Shown here: piece by piece, positions 1-10,450 of the stretch | Layout: every line of letters begins with the position of its first letter | Numbering within the stretch: the stretch's first letter is position 1 | NCBI GenBank assembly: GCA_037043015.1 | Contig: CM073322.1 | Span: 19,851,601-19,915,600, forward strand | Direction: 5' to 3' | Source of the DNA: Bryum argenteum | Taxonomy: Eukaryota > Streptophyta > Bryopsida > Bryales > Bryaceae | DNA length: 64,000 nucleotides | The notes under the pieces: generated by a model | Seen by the model: only the letters and a program-made list of their open reading frames with translations | Told to the model about the DNA's origin: nothing | Database searches by the model: none | Translations under genes and position numbers: made by a program

Positions 1-198
1 TCTTTTAAGCGATTTCAATTTAGAGCAATACTCTTGAAGAACTTAGTGAAAAATCTATGCTTTGATGAACTTAGATGAGGTGAGCCATAGAAGCAAGATA
101 CCAACAAGCTAAGAGAAGGGGCTCAAATCTGAAGAATTAAGAGAAGAGATGTTTGATTTTGAGTTGTTTTTTTAGTCTTGTTATGTTTGTATGTTTGT

Positions 199-525
199 AG
201 GGAGTCTATCCGATCAGGAGTCGACTCGACAGCAGTGGACCCGGTAGTCTTCCCGACAGTAGTTGACCATGGAGTCTACCCGACCAGGAGTCGCCCCGAC
301 AACAGTCGACTCGACAACAGTGGATCAGGGAGTCTACCCGACAGCAGCGGACCAGGGAGTCTACCCGACCAAGAGTTGACCCAACAGTAGTCGACCAGGG
401 AGTCTATCCAACAACAGTCGACCAGGGAGTCTACCCAAGAGCAGTCAACCAGGGAGTCTACCCGACAGCAATCGACTAGGGAGTCCACCCAACAATACTC
501 GACCAGGGAGCCGATCCGACCAACG
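199..525. repeat. Degenerate 27-bp minisatellite
   Basis: Imperfect tandem copies of a unit of about 27 bp built around GGGAGTCTACCCGAC followed by AGCAGTCGACCA. About twelve units can be followed before the pattern fades. Short reading frames on both strands simply translate the repeat (PDSSGPGSLP-type and DSLVDCCWV-type), so no gene is inferred. The GTCGAC core recurs in the separate array at 2061-2240. Confidence 0.85.
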
Positions 526-2060
526 ATCGATCCTAGATCCGATCCGATCAGCAGTCGACGTGAACCTCATCATACCTGTTGTTTGTAAGTTTGTCAATTT
601 CTTGTGAAGTTAAGGAGTTGGAGAAGAAACCACCGGATGGAGATTTTTGAAAGGCTAGTCGACTAGATCAAGACTACTACCGGTTGGAGATCAATCGTTT
701 GGCCGGCCCTAAAGTAACTACCTACTGAATCCGATACTTTCACCGGTGAAGTGACTACCATGAGAAGGAGCATAGAACTCCCATTGGACTCATGAAGAAC
801 CAACAAGGAGTAATCAAATCAGATTTAGAGGAGTGAATATCGACTGACGAGGATGTTTTTAAGTGGCAGCAAGACTTTTGAAGGAAGGTTCCCAACATAA
901 ACATCTAACCGTTGGTGTAGACACTACCACCTACCTTTCACTACATGTAGAATATGTAGTAAATAGTCTTCATTTGATATAGCGTTAACGAGGGTGTAAC
1001 GCCTTCGGAGGGAAGGTAATGTTAATGGGATATTAGAACCTTTAGTAGTCAATATCCTTCTTGGCAGTGCTTATGTTATGTTTAGTATTTATTAGTCCAC
1101 CCGACCTCTTAACCCTTTCATGACCACTCCTGTTCTGGAAGTCGAGGTTTTTTTGAGGTGTCTTGGATGTATTCTGGAATGCATCGAACAAATGAAGGGT
1201 CAAAATTACGATCCGACCATATAAATGTGTAGTGAACTTCATATACATGCTAGTGGCCAAACATGGGTCAGATCTACCGTATGAACTAGAGTATTATGAT
1301 GTTCCGAGTCAAGTGTAGTACATAGCGTATACATGACTCGAAGCTTTTTACTAGAATTAGAGACTAGAATATCCAGATTTGGGCAAAACACATGTGGTCA
1401 ATATTGTAGAGAGTTTGAAGACCTATCCAACAACACCATGAGCGTTGCATTTCGAGCAATTATGATTGAAACTTAAATTGTGAAAAGAGACCAAGAACCT
1501 AGTTCCTTGTAAACGGTAGTGTACGAGAAATACATGGTATATCGTAGCAAATATGGTCAGATTGAAAAATCAGACATGGTCACATTTATCAAACGCCGAG
1601 CCTTGACGTAGAATGAGTGTGCAAACAAGATGTGGTTGATTCTTTTTGGGGAGGATTTCAGGTTGTACAAACGTATACACTTTAATAGACGGTGTTGGGT
1701 TGCCAATAGAAATCAACTCTTCTTTTGTCGATGGAGCCAATTGAGTAGTACCCCCATGTTCCCATGTTCCCAAGGGACGCTTAGAATTGGTGTCATGTGT
1801 CCTCGACAGCCGTATTTCCTGAATCTTTCTCACTTCTTTCTAGACTAGCTACCGTATCGCATACTCATCACCATGTATAGACAACTCTACCAGGCGGAGT
1901 ACGAGTCCAAATGCATCGTTGTTTTGTGTAGTAGATCCAGTACACACTCCTCTTCCTGCGTTGTTCTCTAACATTTTGCTCTTTCTACACAGATTCTACT
2001 CAATCATGGAATAATCACACTTTAGCGACCATATTTGGTTGATTGGTCATGAAAAAGTTA
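526..2060. other. Intergenic, no gene recognised
   Basis: No conserved domain, splice pattern or RNA gene could be recognised here. Short reading frames on both strands (for example an 87-codon minus-strand frame at 1570-1833) show no family similarity that I recognise. I treat the stretch as non-coding or as unrecognised transposon debris. Confidence 0.4.
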
Positions 2061-2240
2061 ATGTCGACCCTACCTCTTCATGTCGACCTGACCTCTTCAC
2101 GTCCACCCAACCTCTTCATGTCGACCCGACCTCTTCATGTTGACCCCACCTCTTCACGTCGACCCGACGCTACCGGTCGACCCGACGCTACCGGTCGACC
2201 CGACGCTACTGGTCGACCCGACCCTTACCTGTCGACCCGC
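2061..2240. repeat. Compound minisatellite (19-bp then 18-bp units)
   Basis: About six copies of a 19-bp unit (ATGTCGACCCGACCTCTTC type) pass directly into three copies of an 18-bp unit (GCTACCGGTCGACCCGAC). Both units share GTCGACCCGAC, so the second looks like a replacement of the variable half of the first. The reading frame at 2043-2282 only translates the repeat. Confidence 0.85.
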
Positions 2241-2548
2241 CTTGTTAGCGGATCTAACCTGTCTGACTTGTCGCTCGATTAGACTATGTATCCAGGTCGA
2301 GATCCAAATGCAGATCCTGATCGAAGTCCAGATCTAGATCTAGATTCAGATCAAGATCATGGATCTTTGCTTTGTACCTTCTTCTTATAAGTAAAGGCCT
2401 TCTTGTGTGGTTACACACATTGAGGTGAAGCATGTTTTGCAATTTAGTGGCCCTTGTGTCAAGTTTGCCCTACCGGTAGGTACAACATGTTTCTCCTTTT
2501 ATTAATATCTCATGCGTCCCCTTGCCGACCCACTTTAACAACATCTTT
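2241..2548. other. Unassigned spacer with AGATC-rich stretch
   Basis: Positions about 2298-2362 are a degenerate run of GATCC/AGATC words. No gene is evident. The stretch separates the minisatellite from the decayed hAT transposase. Confidence 0.4.
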
Positions 2549-4800
2549 CTAAGATTTAATAGCCTCATCATAAGGAAAGGACTTTAAGGAGTAGAATTTT
2601 TGGCCAAACATGTGTACCATAAGCGTTAAGTGCTTGTCTAAGCGATTCTTGTACCATAATTTCAGAAACTTTAGGGAGGAAAAGCATCTCTGGTCCTCCA
2701 CCAAACTCAATACAAGCACAGACCCAATTTTTGCCAACATCATATACTCTGGAATGAGTTTTAAGAGGTGCTGGGAAACTGACAGGTTCCGCCAAAGCTT
2801 GATCAATGGATTCACTCCCAACGGCAGGGCGCAGGCTGCCTTGGAGTTAGCCTTCATGCTGACCTTAAAAACGCCTTGTTGTGTATCAAGCCTTGATGCA
2901 TTGAGCATCTCAGGGAAACTCTAAGACTTCCTGTCCTCCTTGCCATCCTTTAGTTTCCAGTCGCCACAATAGAACTGTTTCACATTCTCCAAGAGCTTCT
3001 CGAAGCTCTCGTCTGCCCCTTCCTGCATCCGATACTGAGGATATATTATGCCGACGGCATCCAACACCTCATGATGGAGAAACCTCCGATCAAGCTCATT
3101 AGAAAGAGCCTGGGCAACTTCTCCACACGAAATACCCACTCCTCAGTCTCATCATCAAGGCAGACAAGCATGCTTTAAACATTAGCATGCATGTGAAATG
3201 GGTTTGAACAAAAAAACAAAACTAGAATGGGGAAGCAAAGCAAGAAATGAACTTCAAATTTGCCTTTCGACATTCAGCTGGCAACAATGAAGTTGTTCAT
3301 GAGTCACAACCTAGAGCTCACCAGTGCTCTTGTTGTGCCACCTTGCAAAGACTTTCGTGGTCCCAAACTCAAAGTACAGGTACTTAAGTCCACTATCCCC
3401 AAGGAGCTCCTACCACGCCATTGAAATTGCCTTGTATTGTAAAGCTAGCAAGTTGTGGTACTCCCTTAAGTCATGCTCTCCAAAGGCTATTTTTGGCTCA
3501 ATTTATTTTGCCGCAAGCTCACCATGCGCCACCTTTACAGCTTCTAAAAAATCACGTATGAACACGTCCTTGGATTGTGAGAACTTGCAAAGCAGATGAA
3601 CACATGAGAACAATGGCTGCACTATCGAAAAAGATAGCAGGACCTCCATATCAACCAGGGTCTCTAGATTATAGGTGGTTGTAGCACAAGCTTTTTTTCC
3701 AGATGGGGTTGTCATCACCAAGCCCATCTTCATTATTAGGGTATTATACTCATTAAATACACAAAGAGTTGGGCTTCGCATTGAGATCTAGTGCGTGGTC
3801 ACATTCCTCAACATCTTGTTCCCCTTAGTTTTCATGAGGCTAGTGAGCTTTTGGAGCTCAAAATGCTTCTTGTTGCTCCTGCTGAAGTAGGTGTAGATAG
3901 ATGCCAACATGCCTTCCAAACAAGAAATCAGAGGAAAATTAGACAATGTTTGGACTGCCAAGTTAATTCTATGAGTAGTGCAATGGATTCTAAGCATAAA
4001 GGGCGCTATGCGCTTCAACTAAGAAGTGACTCTTGGGTGAGTGCCCGGGAACGTACTCACACCGTTAACGCCGAAGGACACCAACTTTGACGCCACCTCC
4101 TCTTGGGTCAAGCCACCTTCATCGAGAAGGCCATTGAGAATCACTTGTGTTAGGTGATCCGAGTTGCTGTCCTCCGAAACGCAAGACAGGTGCAGCAGAT
4201 GCGGCACCCTCTCCTAGTTGCTGACAATGTAGACATGCACACTACACCAGGCCAAATTGTCAATCGCTGTGACTTTATCTGCTAAAATTACAAACACATC
4301 CAGCACCCTGCACAGCTAATTTCAGAGCCTTTAGAACATTCATGTGCATATGGTCACTCATATCCCAACCTATTGACTCACTCCAATGCTTCTTAGGCAT
4401 ATTCTTCACCCTTAGATGTTCAAACAATGTATGGCACCTCTCATAATCCACCATAGGACGACCATGACTCAAGATTTGAAAGAGAGAGGCAAGTTGTACT
4501 CCCTTCCGTTTGTTTTCTGTGAGGACACTGCTAGAGAGCTGTTCTACCACAGAGCTAGGCTGCTTCCGCCCTGCCCAGAGCTTCGAGTTCTTCACGTGCT
4601 TGCAATCAAGCTTGGTGTAGGAATCTACCACCTTCATCCCAAGCAAAGGAAGACCTTCTTGTAAAGAGGCCCTCTTCCCCTCATGCTTCTCCAAGTTATC
4701 ATCTTTGGGCACCATGATCTTCTTCTCGCCATCGAGGGTTGTGCAGGTGGTGCACATCACCCCTACGATGTTAGTTGCATCCCAAAACAACCCCACAATG
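2549..4800 (-). pseudogene. Decayed hAT-type transposase
   Basis: Successive minus-strand blocks in different frames read as one hAT-superfamily transposase. An N-terminal part (4275-4796) carries a degenerate BED-like finger region and the segment VKNMPKKHW followed by SESIGWDMSDHMH. The next block, in another frame just downstream (about 4210-4272), gives the conserved ADKVTAIDNLAWCSVHVY stretch. Further blocks (4019-4207, 3788-4018, 3503-3781) give LTQEEVASKLVSFGVNG, IHCTTHRINLAVQTLSN and a KMLRNVTTH motif. At least three frameshifts and several stops are needed to join them, so the gene is dead. The distal part (2549-3139) is less certain, and no terminal inverted repeats or target duplication were found. 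The family assignment rests on recognised motif order, not on a search. Confidence 0.65.
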
Positions 4801-4869
4801 TTGAAACAATAGACAAGCGTGGTTGTTGGTGCAGGTGTGACACCTTAGCCTGACGTACAAATGGGCGCT

Positions 4870-5238
4870 TCTAGGAACAGAGTCGGCATGGGATATAGTC
4901 AGCAATAGAATTCTTTTGGGCGACTCATGGCGGCTTACCGGTTAGCTCCTATTTATGGTAATAGAGAACCTATAGTGAAGAATGAAGCACCTGCCAAAAT
5001 TATTCTGATTGTTGCTTTGGATCCTTACGAAGGTCGTTGGACTATCAAAGCTCGGATCACATGGAAGTGAAAAGTGCGACGGTTTCATAATGCAAAAGGA
5101 GAGGGTAAAGTGTGTTTCTTTTATATGCTGGATGCCGATGGTGGAGAAATCCGCGCAACGCGCTTTAATAACGTTGTAGAGCAGTTCTATGATCGAGTTG
5201 AAGTTGGGAAGGTGTATCTGATCAATGAAAACAAGTAA
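4870..5238 (+). pseudogene. RPA1: RPA1 (RPA70) fragment, start of DNA-binding domain A
   Basis: A single frame encodes the linker and first OB-fold of the large subunit of replication protein A, the single-strand DNA-binding complex. Visible landmarks are KNEAPAKIILIVALDPY, then RWTIKARITW, then NAKGEGKVCFFYMLDADGG, then VEQFYDRVEVGKVYLI. Two in-frame stops interrupt it (TAG at 4906 and TGA at 5068). The frame ends at an AAG/GTAAAA sequence that looks like a retained exon-intron border. That suggests capture of genomic DNA rather than of processed mRNA. No further RPA1 exons were found on either side. The solo LTR at 5274 lies 36 bp downstream. It could be a transposon-captured piece or a relic of a local duplication. 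Confidence 0.8.
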
Positions 5239-5381
5239 AACGCTTACCTGCATCGTCAAATACCCCCTCTACCTGTCACGGACATGCCATACAGGGTATT
5301 ATCCACACCCCATGAGTTTACCGTAATGAGCCCTACTTCTCAAAGATTTCCTAGATTCCGTATATTTTGCAAGTTCAAGTT

Positions 5382-5590
5382 TTCTAGAAGGTTCTAGAAC
5401 CTTCCACTAGTTTCCGGAAGCCTCCACAAGCTTCCAGATAGTTCTAGTAGTTTCCGGAAGCTCCTCTAAGCTTACGGAAGGTTCCATAAGAATCCAATTG
5501 TTTCCGGAAGGTTCCATAAACTTCCGGAAGGTTCCGCTTGACCTTCCTAGATTCCGGAAGCTCCCACGAGTCTCCGGAAGGTTCTATAGG
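5382..5590 (+). promoter_or_regulatory. Cluster of heat-shock-element motifs in the LTR
   Basis: Position 5382-5404 is a perfect five-unit alternation TTCnnGAAnnTTCnnGAAnnTTC. Three-unit TTCnnGAAnnTTC matches occur at 5502-5514 and 5522-5534, and several two-unit TTCCGGAAG words lie between and after them. These match the binding consensus of heat-shock factors. The array lies directly upstream of a TATA-like box, as expected for an LTR promoter. Confidence 0.75.
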
Positions 5591-5639
5591 AGCTTCCAAA
5601 GGCCTGTAGGACCTTACTCCGGAAGTTTCTTCTAGCCTA

Positions 5640-5650
5640 GTATATATAGA
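5640..5650 (+). promoter_or_regulatory. TATA-like box of the solo LTR
   Basis: GTATATATAGA lies about 50 bp downstream of the heat-shock-element array and about 200 bp before the LTR 3' end. This is a plausible core promoter for LTR transcription on the plus strand. Confidence 0.55.
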
Positions 5651-5861
5651 GAGTTGAAGGTCGTTGTTCTTCACTCTCTTCAACACCAGTTGTACCTACT
5701 CTTCCAGTTATCAATACTACTGTCTGTTCTCTTACTTTGAGTGTCGTTCTGAGTCTTGCGTGAGGAAACCCCTCACTTTTAGTCTATCTTGGTATCATTT
5801 TGGAGTCTCCCCTCAATCTTGTCTTTGATCTTGCCTTGGAGTTGCTGTTCGCAACACTACC

Positions 5862-7050
5862 GAGCTGTAATCTACGGCCTCAACTTCCTGCCAGCGCCGC
5901 GTCGCAGCACTTGCGCCATTCTCTAGAGCTCTCCTCCTCTTCGTTGGCACAGCGGCACTCACAGAGCTCACGGTCTTCCTCTTTTTCGATCTCAAAAGAG
6001 CAAGGGGTGTTATTAACAAGGTCACCGTGCGCCGGCGCTGCAGGCGAGGACATCGATTCCTCTATAGGCGTCTCTGAAATGTGAGTGACATCGTTCCGCA
6101 ACAAACCATCTAATCCAAACCGAGCAGACTCCACCAAATGTTTCCCCACCCTAGAACTGTTTCTATTGCTCCCGAAAAACTTCACCTTCATCCTTGCTGG
6201 AAGACTCAAAGGCCGCGGAGCCATCACCCCAACACCCAACACCCACAGAAAACCCAAAAACAACCGGTCTCAGATCTTTGCAAAGCTCTGAAGAAAACAA
6301 GGTCTAAAAATGCACGGGAGTTCAATCACCAACATGAGCAAATGAGGCAGTGGTTTCAGCTATCACGGGCCAAGTTAAGTACAAAATGTGAAAGATGTGC
6401 ACCAAGGCATTGCATGCTGTACAAGCAATTGCGCATCTTGAAGTGAAGGTGGCCAAATCGGAGGATGAACGGTGGCACATAATTTCACAATTTTCAAATA
6501 GGCGAACAAGGCGACAAACTAAGTGTTGAGCAAGCCAATGCAAGCCATGAATATTGAAGTAGCGGCTGAAAGAGAGAGAGGAAGCGCAGACAGCATGCAG
6601 GGATGTAGAGCGAGGCAAAGTGAACGTGGAGCGGCGGCACAAAATGAAGGCTGCGTGCCGATAGCAAGATAAGTGATTTGTTTTTCAAATGAGCAGTAAA
6701 TGCGATCCTACTTCCATTTCGGGAGCTTCTTCGCAGCTACACCCCCCCTCCACGGGCTTAGGTGCTGCTACTTCAATTGCTTAGATCTCACCGCATCGCA
6801 AGATGCAGATGTGGGTGGGTAATGATGGTGTGAATGTGGGCAGCTTTTTACGACTTGGTGTGCTCACGTCACCTCGACCGGGGAGCGCTATTCACTTCAC
6901 GTTCACATGCCAATTCGTAAAAATGCGAACCTCGGCAACAAAACTTATCAAGGGGCCGGTAGTTGGGCAACAGGTTTGGTAGTAAAGATGCGAAAATTAG
7001 CCTGTTTTGTGAACGCTCATAAGAACTTTTTCACCTCTTGTTCCAAAAGC
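5862..7050. other. Unassigned stretch, weak coding-like fragments
   Basis: A 127-codon minus-strand frame (5880-6263) and a plus-strand stretch at about 6290-6530 that reads like a piece of a polar, coiled-coil-like protein are present. Neither matches a family I recognise and neither has supported splice borders. I report no gene here. Confidence 0.35.
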
Positions 7051-7154
7051 CGTCATTTTGGACATCAAAATGACATCTTGTCATTTAAGACACAAATCTA
7101 GCTACAAACGTCGTCATTGTAGACATCAAAGTGACATCCTGTCATTTAAGACAC
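7051..7154. repeat. 61-bp tandem duplication with inner palindrome
   Basis: A segment beginning CGTCATT and ending TTTAAGACAC occurs twice (7051-7093 and 7112-7154). Each copy contains facing GACATC and TGTCAT words that could pair, so it may be a fragment of an inverted-repeat transposon. Confidence 0.6.
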
Positions 7155-7195
7155 TTCTCAAAAGTCTATTTTTGGCCAATTCCTACTAGTGTTTG

Positions 7196-7356
7196 TGTTT
7201 TAGAAGTTGTGGCTCTTTGAAGTTGAGCTCTTCATATATAGACCATAATGTCAAATTTTGACATAAGGGGTATATAGGGGTTTAAGTAAGCATTGCAATA
7301 AGTATAATGCTAGGTATCATGATTTACAAAATACATTGTAGCAATTAAGAATAATT
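7196..7356 (+). repeat. Dispersed repeat, copy 1
   Basis: This segment contains GTTGAGCTCTTCAT, then AATGTCAAATTTTGACAT, then AAAATACATTGTAGCAATTA in the same order and spacing as 13571-13737. It is a non-coding dispersed repeat, probably from an old transposon. The palindrome TGTCAAATTTTGACA is conserved in both copies. Confidence 0.75.
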
Positions 7357-7802
7357 TTTGGATGCACATGGAGCGTGAAGCTCATCGATTGCCTCCACAT
7401 ATGAAAATTATTGGCCTTCGTAAATCTAACACAATTAGCTTCACAAAAGTGATGTTAAATTCAAAACCTAAAACTTACACGACATAATTTCTTTGTATTA
7501 CCTCAACATCAAAACAAATATGACCAATTTGTGATTTTAGAAGCTTAATACAAGAGCTACCATAAATTCACAACATCTTGGAATCTTGGATTTATTTAAT
7601 TTATTTATCACTACAACTAGATTTTATTAGGGTTCCACCCTCAAATTTTTTGTCAAAAACAAACTTCAATGAAGAGGCTAAAGTGCACTGCTCAAAATGG
7701 ACGTAGGACCTCAAATGGCTCTCCCTACAGCTTTTAATCCACAAGCACGTTATAGCTTTGAAGCCAGATTCGACATGTACCAGAAATGAGGATTTTAGGA
7801 CA
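7357..7802. other. AT-rich upstream spacer of H1 copy A
   Basis: No domain or repeat was recognised here. The sequence homologous to the other H1 gene begins only at about 7803, so this stretch lies outside the duplicated block. Confidence 0.4.
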
Positions 7803-8222
7803 TCATGCCTCGGAACTCGCTCCCAGTTTCTGCATTCCCTCAGCTCACGTCTCGTTTGCTGTCCCTTTCCTATTGCTCGCTCGATTGCTCGCTTATTCGC
7901 TACTTGCACTCTCAGCTCGATGGCGTTTTGATCGATTGCTTGCACTGTACACCAAGTGTTATCGTGACGCTTTACTTCCTGGAACTTTTGGCTTGCCATT
8001 GTTTACATCCGTGGGACGGGTTTGCCTGCCATTGTTGTTGTTGATAGCGTGGATTGTTTTCGGCTCCGAGAGTTTTTGAACTTTGTGTGAATTTTGACCT
8101 GTGTGAAGAGGGTCGTGTTCAATTTCTGGTGCATTAGTTCCAGATACTGGTCTGTGTGTGTTGAGGTTTGGTGTTAGGGTTCCTGCTTCAGTCCATTTGC
8201 TTGCCGTTTCGTGTTTGTTGCG
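7803..8222 (+). promoter_or_regulatory. Upstream region and 5' leader of H1 copy A
   Basis: The stretch from CATGCCTCGGAACTC to the H1 start codon is conserved, in inverted orientation, upstream of the other H1 gene (24674-25085). It is rich in GCTCG repeats. Conservation that stops sharply at about 7803 marks the edge of the duplicated block and suggests that the proximal promoter was copied with the gene. No clear TATA box was identified. Confidence 0.55.
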
Positions 8223-9372
8223 ATGGCCGCCTCCGACTCCACCCCAGTGGTTGACTCTGCCCCCGCCGTCGAATCTGTGGAGGAAGTGAAGGCCGACGAG
8301 GTGAAGCCTGTCAAGGAGAAGAAGACTAGGCAGGCCAAAGCACCTGTAGAGAAGAAACCTAGGGCTGCGAAGGCACCCAAGGAGACGGTTGTCAAGTCTC
8401 CGAAGGTGAAGGACACGAAGGAGAAGGCTACGAAGGCGCAGTCGTTGCACCCATCATACCTCGTGGTAAGTGTTTCAGACGTGCCATACTGAGTGTCTTT
8501 CTGTGGTTCTTGGTGGTTATGAGAAGAGGGGAAGACGTTGTCTTTCACGTTTGACGAGAGGGTGCCAATTTATGTCCACGGTTAGTGCGCTGTGGTCTCA
8601 AGTTTGTTACGTGAGGTGGTTTTTAGAGAGCACGGTAGGGTTAGCAATGTCGTTGGCCTGTGAGCAGCATATTTGGTGATAACATGGAGCCTGTGGGCGG
8701 TGGCAGATGGTGGTGGAGGCTATTGGTGCGTTGAAGGATCGGACGGGGTCTAGCCAGCCTGCCATCGCGAAGTACTTGGAGGACAAGTACAAGTCAGGTC
8801 TGCCCCCGAACTTCAGGAAGCTGCTGACGGTGCAGCTGCGGAATCTGACGAAGTCCGGGAAGCTGGTGAAGGTGAAGAACTCGTTCAAGCTGTCTGACGA
8901 GTTGAAGAAGCCTGCGAAGGCGGCCAAGGCGTCGAGTGCTCCGAAAGCAGCGGCGAAGGTGGCCCCAAAGGCGAAAGTGGCCAAGAAGCCGGTGGCAGCG
9001 AGCCGAGTGAAGAGCAAGAGTGCCGGGGCGGGTGCTGCGAAGCCAAAGGCGGCAGGGGCGAAGGCAATGAAGGTGGTGGTGAAGGCGAAGGCAGTGACGA
9101 AGGCATCTGCGCCAGCCGCGAAGAAGGCGAAAGTAGCGGCCCCTGCAAAGAAGGCTGCGCCGGCAGCGACGAAGGCGAAAGCCCCTGCGAAGAAGGCAGC
9201 AGCCCCAGCGGTTGCTGTGGCGGTGAAGAAGCCCGCGGCAGGGAGGAAGCCGCCGATGGTGCGAAAGGTGGTGACGCCGAAGAAGGGTCCGAAGAGTGTG
9301 AAGGCGAAGGCGTCGAAACCTGCGGCGAAGGCGGCGACGGCGAAACCTGCAGCGAAGAAGGCAAAGAAGTAA
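8223..9372 (+). CDS. H1: Linker histone H1, copy A (2 exons)
   Basis: Exon 1 is 8223-8465 and exon 2 is 8707-9372, joined by a phase-0 GT-AG intron (GTAAGT donor at 8466, GGCAG acceptor at 8702-8706). The product is 302 residues. Residues 1-75 form an acidic-then-lysine-rich N-tail. Residues about 76-145 form the winged-helix globular domain that binds nucleosomal DNA at the dyad; landmarks are HPSYLV, ALKDRTGSSQPAIAKYLEDK, LRNLTKSGKLVKVKNSFKLS. The rest is a long Lys/Ala/Pro tail with KPAAK-type repeats typical of plant H1. The start was chosen at MAASDS because the paralogue at 24673 begins identically. A near copy lies in inverted orientation about 15 kb away. The gene looks intact and functional. 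Confidence 0.95.
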
Positions 9373-9582
9373 GGAGTTGGTGTGGGAGATGTGCATTTCG
9401 AACTGGTGTTTATGAACACCACCATCTTGGAGGAATGATCGATGTCCTGAGAATGGTGCATGAATGATGGTGGATGTATGTGGATTGTGTGTGTGTGGGC
9501 AAGTTGAATGTGGGACTTGGTGAAATGAGTGAATACTAATCCGTCTGCTGAGATGTCTGCGTACCGGTAAGTATTTTGTGAT
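9373..9582 (+). other. 3' flank of H1 copy A, duplicated unit
   Basis: This 3'-UTR-like segment (GATGTGCATTTCGAACTGGTGTT, broken here by small changes between copies, then GAACACCACCA) recurs after the tail-only copy at 9976 and, inverted, after the other H1 genes. It shows that the repeated unit comprises tail exon plus 3' flank. Confidence 0.7.
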
Positions 9583-9975
9583 CTAAATTGTGGTAAGCAT
9601 GATGTCTCGGTATTGTTAATTCTGCCTAGGCCGCGCACAGCATCGCCATTACTCGAAAGCAACACCAGGACGGAGGAGAATATTTCTGATTCAGAGGAGC
9701 ATGAGAACTCAGACGGGGAGGAGATGATGGCGACGAAACCCGTGGTGAAGGCGAAGGCAGTGAAGCCCGTCGTGAAGGCCAGGGCGTCGAAGCCCGAAGT
9801 CAAGGCCAAGGCGATGAAGCCCGTGGTAAAGGCCAAGGCGATGAAGCCCGCCGCGAAGGCTAAGGCGACGAAACCCGTAGCGAAGGGGACGAAACCCGTA
9901 GCAAAGGCTAAGGCGAGGATGCCCATAGCGAAGGCGGCGACGGCGAAATCTGCAGTGACGAAGGGAAAGAAGTAA
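9583..9975 (+). pseudogene. Tail-only H1-like copy B (no globular domain)
   Basis: The reading frame starts near 9583 in the peptide NCGKHDVSVLLILPRPR, runs through an acidic linker (SDSEEHENSDGEE) and ends in a Lys/Ala/Pro/Val tail (KPVVKAK repeats, final KGKK) like that of H1. The winged-helix domain is absent. Where copy C has a CAG splice acceptor this copy reads CTAA, so it may not be spliced. It could be a tail exon that is dead, an alternative last exon of H1, or a small independent basic protein. Minus-strand counterparts are at 23034-23270 and 22649-22860. Confidence 0.5.
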
Positions 9976-10013
9976 GGAGTTGGTGTTGGAGATGTGCATT
10001 TCGAACTGGTGTT

Positions 10014-10421
10014 CCTGAACACCACCACTCTAGAGGAATGGTCGATGTCTTGAGAGTGGTGCATGCTGAATGTGTGGATTGTGTGTGTGTGGGCAAGTTG
10101 AATGTGTGACTTAGTGACATGAGTGAGTTCTGATCCGTCTGCGGAGCTGCCTGAACACCACCACTCTAGAGGAATGGTCGATGTCTTGAGAGTGGTGCAT
10201 GCTGAATGTGTGGATTGTGTGTGTGTGGGCAAGTTGAATGTGTGACTTAGTGACATGAGTGAGTTCTGATCCGTCTGCGGAGCTGCCTGAACACCACCAC
10301 TCTAGAGGAATGGTCGATGTCTTGAGAGTGGTGCATGCTGAATGTGTGGATTGTGTGTGTGTGGGCAAGTTGAATGTGTGACTTAGTGAAATGAGTGAGT
10401 TCTGATCCGTCTGCGGAGCTG
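10014..10421 (+). repeat. Three tandem 136-bp repeats in H1 3' flank
   Basis: Three nearly identical 136-bp units begin at 10014, 10150 and 10286, each starting CCTGAACACCACCACTC and ending GTCTGCGGAGCTG. They are amplified copies of the H1 3'-flank sequence. The near identity points to recent slippage or unequal exchange. Confidence 0.95.
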
Positions 10422-10450
10422 CCTGCGTACTGAACATATTTTCTCATCAG

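Larger units (their letters stand above)
5274..5856 (+). mobile_element. Solo LTR (Copia-like) with 5-bp target duplication
   Basis: The 583-bp unit begins TGTCACGGAC and ends GTTCGCAACA, giving TG...CA ends. It is flanked by identical CTACC pentamers (5269-5273 and 5857-5861). A diverged copy in the opposite orientation lies at 26423-27003. No internal domain adjoins this copy, so it is best read as a solo LTR left by LTR-LTR recombination. The Copia assignment is inference from size, 5-bp duplication and layout; no pol was seen. Confidence 0.85.

Noticed and set aside
199-525. Possible CRISPR-like array
   Set aside because: Tandem units without unique spacers in an evidently eukaryotic sequence.
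8607-10256. 549-codon minus-strand open frame
   Set aside because: It is antisense to the H1 coding tail and to the tandem 3' flank repeats. The alanine/phenylalanine-rich text is the complement of Lys/Ala codons.
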